Origin: CAZVVT01 sp964630595
GTDB lineage: Bacteria; Chlamydiota; Chlamydiia; Chlamydiales; VFKH01
Length of the DNA stretch: 64,000 nt
NCBI GenBank assembly: GCA_964630595.1
Contig: CAZVVT010000001.1
Coordinates: forward strand, 558,001-622,000
Reading direction: 5' to 3'
Made by a program: the position numbers and the translations under genes. The stretch's first letter is position 1; every line of letters starts with the position of its first letter. Positions 60,252 through 64,000 of the stretch are shown in pieces. The notes beneath the pieces were generated by a model that saw only the letters and a program-made list of their open reading frames with translations, was not told the DNA's origin and made no database searches.

Positions 60252-60872
60252 ATGGCTGGCGCCGTAGATCGTAGACCCCTTCTTGTCATCCCTGAGGACT
60301 ATTTTGAGCCTCTTTCAAAAGATGTGATTTCTCGCATCAGGGGAAAGTCTTTTCAGGATCTTGGACCCATATCATTGAAAGATTTGTGTTATTTACGAAT
60401 AGATCACGTTAATTTTGCTGGAGAATGGTCTGAAGGTGAGATTATTGTTCATAAGAACATTGCCGCAAAGGTGCAGAGCATCTTTACACAGCTCTTCGAA
60501 CAAGGATATCCGATTCAGTCGATGCGGTTGATTGATGACTTTGATGCCGATGACCATAGATCAATGGCTGCGAATAACACTTCTGCCTTCTGCATGAGGC
60601 CCATTACGGGCGGCGTGAGGTGGTCCGAACATAGCTACGGCACGGCGATCGATCTCAATCCCCTCTACAATCCCTATGTAAAAGGGGCAACAGTTTTGCC
60701 GCCCGAGGGGGCTGAGTGGGCAGATCGCACGAAGCGTCACCGGGCAACCATTACCGACGCCGTTGTAAAAATCTTTACAGACCAAGGGTTCGAATGGGGT
60801 GGAGACTTCGAAGGCCGCAAGGACTACCACCACTTTGAATACCCACGAGAGAACTTGGATCAAACCGACTAG
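60252..60872 (+). CDS. M15-type peptidoglycan peptidase (VanY/L-Ala-D-Glu type)
   Basis: 206 residues. Zinc site: SEHSYGTAIDLNP (His and Asp) and YHHFEY (third His), the H-x6-D...H-x-H layout of M15 peptidases; FCMRPITGG is the conserved substrate strand. No signal peptide is visible (MAGAVDRRPLLVIPE), so either it is cytosolic and works in recycling or the start is missed. The first half is more A/T-rich than the second. Confidence 0.75.
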   Translation: MAGAVDRRPLLVIPEDYFEPLSKDVISRIRGKSFQDLGPISLKDLCYLRIDHVNFAGEWSEGEIIVHKNIAAKVQSIFTQLFEQGYPIQSMRLIDDFDADDHRSMAANNTSAFCMRPITGGVRWSEHSYGTAIDLNPLYNPYVKGATVLPPEGAEWADRTKRHRATITDAVVKIFTDQGFEWGGDFEGRKDYHHFEYPRENLDQTD

Positions 60873-60891
60873 TTGAGTTAAGCTACACCTT

Positions 60892-61944
60892 ATGGCAACG
60901 ACACAAGAAGAATCGAAGAAGAAAGCACTCGAAGCGGCGATCTCGCACATTGAGCGACAGTTTGGCGAAGGCGCCATCATGAGCCTCGGCAAACACTCCA
61001 AGGCGCGTGAGATTGGCGTGATTAAAACGGGCTGCATCGCCCTCGACATTGCCCTGGGCATTGGCGGAGTTCCGCGCGGTCGTGTTGTCGAAATTTTCGG
61101 TCCTGAGTCCTCCGGCAAGTCGACACTGGCGACACACATCGTGGCCAATGCGCAGAAAGCAGGCGGTGTGGCTGCCTATATCGACGCGGAGCACGCTCTT
61201 GACCCAGGCTACGCAGCGAAGATTGGCGTAAATGTGAACAACTTGATGATTTCACAGCCCGATTGCGGTGAAGATGCATTGAACATTGCCGAGACGCTAG
61301 CTCGATCCGGCGCAGTCGATGTCATTGTCATCGACTCTGTTGCGGCGCTGGTGCCCAAAAGCGAACTCGAAGGGGAAATCGGCGATGTGCAGATGGGCTC
61401 GCAAGCGCGCATGATGTCGCAGGCTCTGCGCAAACTTGCCTCCTCGCTGGCGAAGAGCAACACCTGCGCGATTTTCATCAACCAGATCCGCGACAAGATT
61501 GGCGTAATGTTCGGCAGCCCCGAGACCACCACAGGCGGCCGCGCGCTGAAGTTCTACTCCTCCATTCGTCTCGATATCCGCCGTATCGGCAGCATTAAAC
61601 AGGGCGAAACGCCCGACATCGGCAACCGCGTGCGCGTCAAGGTCGTCAAGAACAAGATGGCGCCCCCTTTCCGCTCCGCCGAGTTCGACATCCTCTTCAA
61701 CGAGGGCATCTCTCATACCGGCTCCGTTATCGACATGGCCCTTGACCTCAACATCATTGAGAAGAAGGGTTCCTGGTTCTCCTACCAGAACAACCGCCTC
61801 GGCCAAGGCCGCGAGCAGGTTCGCGATGAGCTGAAAAAGAATGCCAAGCTGCTTCAAGAGCTGGAAGCGCAGGTTTACTTAAAGGCGGCACAAAACCCCG
61901 CCGCCCGCCTCGGCCCCGAAGAGATCGACGCGGCGCTTAATTAA
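60892..61944 (+). CDS. recA: Recombinase RecA
   Basis: 350 residues. Walker A GPESSGKST, Walker B VIVIDSVAAL, the loop GSQARMMSQALRKL and NQIRDKIGVMFGSPETTTGG. It carries out strand exchange and homologous recombination, which matters for the gene-boundary repeats here. No LexA/SOS box was seen in the 19 nt upstream. The stop overlaps def by 8 nt. Confidence 0.97.
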   Translation: MATTQEESKKKALEAAISHIERQFGEGAIMSLGKHSKAREIGVIKTGCIALDIALGIGGVPRGRVVEIFGPESSGKSTLATHIVANAQKAGGVAAYIDAEHALDPGYAAKIGVNVNNLMISQPDCGEDALNIAETLARSGAVDVIVIDSVAALVPKSELEGEIGDVQMGSQARMMSQALRKLASSLAKSNTCAIFINQIRDKIGVMFGSPETTTGGRALKFYSSIRLDIRRIGSIKQGETPDIGNRVRVKVVKNKMAPPFRSAEFDILFNEGISHTGSVIDMALDLNIIEKKGSWFSYQNNRLGQGREQVRDELKKNAKLLQELEAQVYLKAAQNPAARLGPEEIDAALN

Positions 61945-62560
61945 GCCGCTCGCGCGCTTCGGCAATCGGTCTTGTGCGCCAGTAGTCGTACTCTTCCCAG
62001 GAGATAAGGCAACTGGCAGGGACATTGTCTACACACAAAATGCCCTGTAAATGGTCGATTTCGTGCTGCAGAATGCGTGCATACCACCCTTTAGCAACGA
62101 TATGGACCGGCTCTGCTTGTTCGTTGAGAGCTGTGACATGGACAATGCGCGAACGGCAACGGAGCACCGCGTGGTCGGGCACGCTGAGGCACCCTTCAAA
62201 AAATGCGACCTCTCCCTCTCTGTAGGTAATGCGCGGATTGATGAGGACGTGAAAAGCAATTGGCTCTCGCTCGCGCTCTTCTAAAACAGCTGGATCAATG
62301 TCTTTGAGAAACTCTTCTCGATCTTGCACCACAACCAGCTGAATCGATTCTCCGATTTGCGGAGCGGCAAGACCCACGCCCTGGTCGTATACCGTCTCCT
62401 TCATGTTCGCAATCAGCTGCTGGATCTCTGGGCTGACGATCTCCTCTTTCGATAAGGCCCGCGCTTGCGCGCGAAGGACGGGATCAGGAACAGATACAAT
62501 GGGAAGTTGCTTAGAAACTAACATTGAAAAAGTCATAAGCGAAATGAAAATCCATTTCAT
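61937..62560 (-). CDS. def: Peptide deformylase with hydrophobic N-terminal extension
   Basis: 207 residues. The three motifs GVGLAAPQIG, EGCLSVPD and LQHEIDHLQG (zinc/iron ligands Cys and two His, catalytic Glu) are intact. It removes the formyl group from new proteins. The N-terminus MKWIFISLMTFSMLVSKQLP is hydrophobic and about 20 residues longer than normal; the ATGA overlap with rpoD supports this start, though ATG near residue 14 (MLVSKQLPIV) would give an ordinary protein. Confidence 0.9.
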   Translation of the reverse strand: MKWIFISLMTFSMLVSKQLPIVSVPDPVLRAQARALSKEEIVSPEIQQLIANMKETVYDQGVGLAAPQIGESIQLVVVQDREEFLKDIDPAVLEEREREPIAFHVLINPRITYREGEVAFFEGCLSVPDHAVLRCRSRIVHVTALNEQAEPVHIVAKGWYARILQHEIDHLQGILCVDNVPASCLISWEEYDYWRTRPIAEARERLN

Positions 62561-64000
62561 TCTGCTTCGATCATGTCCAAGAACGCTTTGAGCTGGCGCG
62601 CTCTTGTGGGGTGACGCATTTTGCGCAGAGCTTTGGCTTCGATTTGGCGGATGCGTTCACGAGTGACATTGAACTCTACGCCCACCTCTTCGAGAGTTTT
62701 GGGCTTACCATCGAGTAGGCCGAAACGCTGGATGAGTACGGTGCGTTCACGATCGGTGAGAGTGGAGAGAACATCGTTCATCTTGTCTTTCAAGATCGAA
62801 TAGCCCGTTGCTTCTGCAGGGGATTCTACGGAAGTATCTTCCAGGAAGTCGCCAAATTGACTTTCGCCGCTATCGCCCACTTCGGCTTGCAGCGAGATGG
62901 GGTGTTGCGCAATCTTGTAGATTTCACGGATACGCTCTGGCGTAAGCCCTAATTCTACAGCGAGCTCCTCCGGTGTTGGCTCGCGGCCGGTCTCCATCAT
63001 CAACTTTTTCGCTCCGCGCAGCACTTTGTTGATCGTCTCGATCATGTGCACGGGAATACGGATGGTGCGCGCCTGATCGGCAATAGCGCGCGTCACGGCC
63101 TGGCGGATCCACCAGGTTGCATAGGTAGAGAACTTGTAGCCACGACGGTATTCGAATTTTTCCACGGCCTTCATCAGGCCCATGTTGCCCTCTTGGATGA
63201 GGTCGAGGAAGGAGAGACCGCGGTTGGTGTACTTTTTCGCAATCGAGATCACCAGTCGCAGGTTGGACTCCACCATCTCGCGCTTCGCTTCTTGGCTCTT
63301 GTCCATCCAGCGTTGGAGCATGCGCACATCGCGCTTGAATTCATCGAGGGTGCGACCGGCAGCCAGTTCGCGCGCGGCAAGGCGGCGACGGGCAGCATCG
63401 AGCTTGGCTTTGGCAAACTTGTTCTTCTCCGCGCGCGGAATGAGATCATTAATCTCCTTCTCGAGCTTCTGGAAAACATCCCAGGCGCGCAGAATCTGCT
63501 CGGAGAAGTCGTCGATGATATTCTGGCGGTAGCAGAAACGTTTGAGGTAGGCTTGCGTGCGGATGCGCCCCTTTTCGATCTCCTCTTGAAGCTTGACGGC
63601 ATCACTCTTCTTCGGGTTGCCGTGAAGCAAATTGCGCAAGAGACCTTCGAGGATGAAGTCCTCTTCTTTCAGCAGTTGGCAGAGCTTGGGAAGAAGCTTG
63701 AGAAAATGCTGCTTGTCTTCCAGCTCTTTTTCCGCCACCACTTTATCAAAACGCTCTTTGGCGAGTAGCAGCCAGTGACCAATCGAGATCGCCTCTTTCG
63801 TCGAATAGCGGAAGCGCATGATGATGTGCTGGATCTGCCACTGCGCCTTTTCAATACGCTTGGAGATCTCCACCTCTTGCTCGCGCGTGAGAAGAGGAAC
63901 AGAGCCCATCTCTTTAAGGTACATGCGGACGGGATCGTCTGCAGTCCCTTCAGAACGCTTGGGCAGAGCTTCAAGCTCTTTTGCCTCTTTCTTACGCTCT
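62557..64000 (-). CDS. rpoD: RNA polymerase principal sigma factor (5' end outside window)
   Basis: The frame continues past the right edge; the visible 480 residues start in region 1.2 (DDPVRMYLKEMG). Region 2 with RLVISIAKKYTNRGLSFLDL and GYKFSTYATWWIRQAVTRAI, region 3 IPVHMIETINKV, and region 4.2 TLEEVGVEFNVTRERIRQIE are all present. It is the housekeeping sigma (sigma66 in Chlamydia). The stop forms ATGA with def. The rsbU proteins in this window belong to a pathway thought to act on this sigma factor. Confidence 0.96.
   Translation of the reverse strand, partial: ERKKEAKELEALPKRSEGTADDPVRMYLKEMGSVPLLTREQEVEISKRIEKAQWQIQHIIMRFRYSTKEAISIGHWLLLAKERFDKVVAEKELEDKQHFLKLLPKLCQLLKEEDFILEGLLRNLLHGNPKKSDAVKLQEEIEKGRIRTQAYLKRFCYRQNIIDDFSEQILRAWDVFQKLEKEINDLIPRAEKNKFAKAKLDAARRRLAARELAAGRTLDEFKRDVRMLQRWMDKSQEAKREMVESNLRLVISIAKKYTNRGLSFLDLIQEGNMGLMKAVEKFEYRRGYKFSTYATWWIRQAVTRAIADQARTIRIPVHMIETINKVLRGAKKLMMETGREPTPEELAVELGLTPERIREIYKIAQHPISLQAEVGDSGESQFGDFLEDTSVESPAEATGYSILKDKMNDVLSTLTDRERTVLIQRFGLLDGKPKTLEEVGVEFNVTRERIRQIEAKALRKMRHPTRARQLKAFLDMIEAE

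Noticed and set aside
60873..60891. Possible SOS box before recA
   Set aside because: Only 19 nt and no LexA-type palindrome could be seen.
1..64000. CRISPR array, insertion sequence, transposase or integrase
   Set aside because: No regularly spaced repeats and no transposase or recombinase motifs (other than RecA) were found, so the duplications cannot be put down to a visible mobile element.

Overview
The window comes from a member of the Chlamydiota, probably not genus Chlamydia itself because G+C looks well above 50% by eye. The best markers are a DNA topoisomerase I with a C-terminal SWIB domain, an aroA-aroK-aroC-aroB-aroDE operon with a fused AroDE, tandem TyrP-type aromatic amino acid permeases, membrane-anchored RsbU phosphatases, a long two-domain ThyX next to hemB, and a trpS-uvrB pair. 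Genes are packed tightly: ATGA junctions, in-frame tails running into the next gene, and several overlapping convergent ends.

Layout: 1-2.0 kb, sugar-nucleotide and glycosyltransferase genes; 2.0-4.1 kb, a large unrecognised protein ending in a J-like domain; 4.3-7.1 kb, a DMT transporter, a GT4 glycosyltransferase and mutY; 7.0-10.7 kb, two rsbU paralogues; 10.7-15.4 kb, a TrmH methyltransferase, rsgA, a foreign-looking gene, eno, a peroxiredoxin and tRNA-Arg; 15.5-21 kb, an autotransporter and groEL/groES under a CIRCE-like operator; 21-28.2 kb, a PTP-like phosphatase, bioB, two accessory genes, bioF-bioD-bioA and a ferritin-like gene; 28.2-37.4 kb, a YjbH-like protein, the shikimate operon, hemB and thyX; 37.4-42.1 kb, accessory genes around two tyrP copies; 42.2-48.1 kb, trpS, uvrB, metNIQ and a metallopeptidase; 48.2-60.9 kb, topA-SWIB, a TPR protein, an RND efflux system, uvrD, a NamZ-like muramidase and an M15 peptidase; 60.9-64 kb, recA, def and the 3' part of rpoD.

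The most striking pattern is structural. At four places (rsgA, bioB, tyrP-1, tyrP-2) a foreign-looking small gene sits between a complete housekeeping gene and a second, diverged copy of the neighbouring end of that gene. The repeats are about 30-120 bp and 78-95% identical. At the three 3' ends the second copy keeps the reading frame and stop codon, as if it once ended a working homologue. The cargo genes are unrelated to each other: a HEPN-like protein, a GyrI-like effector-binding protein, a P-loop kinase and a beta-helix protein. This suggests a repeated way of acquiring genes through homology at gene boundaries.

Other points are a perfect parS-like palindrome inside metN and inverted parS half-sites elsewhere, a shared 19-bp palindrome that forms the last codon and stop of both eno and a transporter gene, a di-iron ferritin-like gene locked into the biotin operon, a 189-residue protein ending in a CaaX-like CSVM, and a second RsbU lacking an expected metal-binding Asp. 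All assignments rest on reading motifs; no database search was run.
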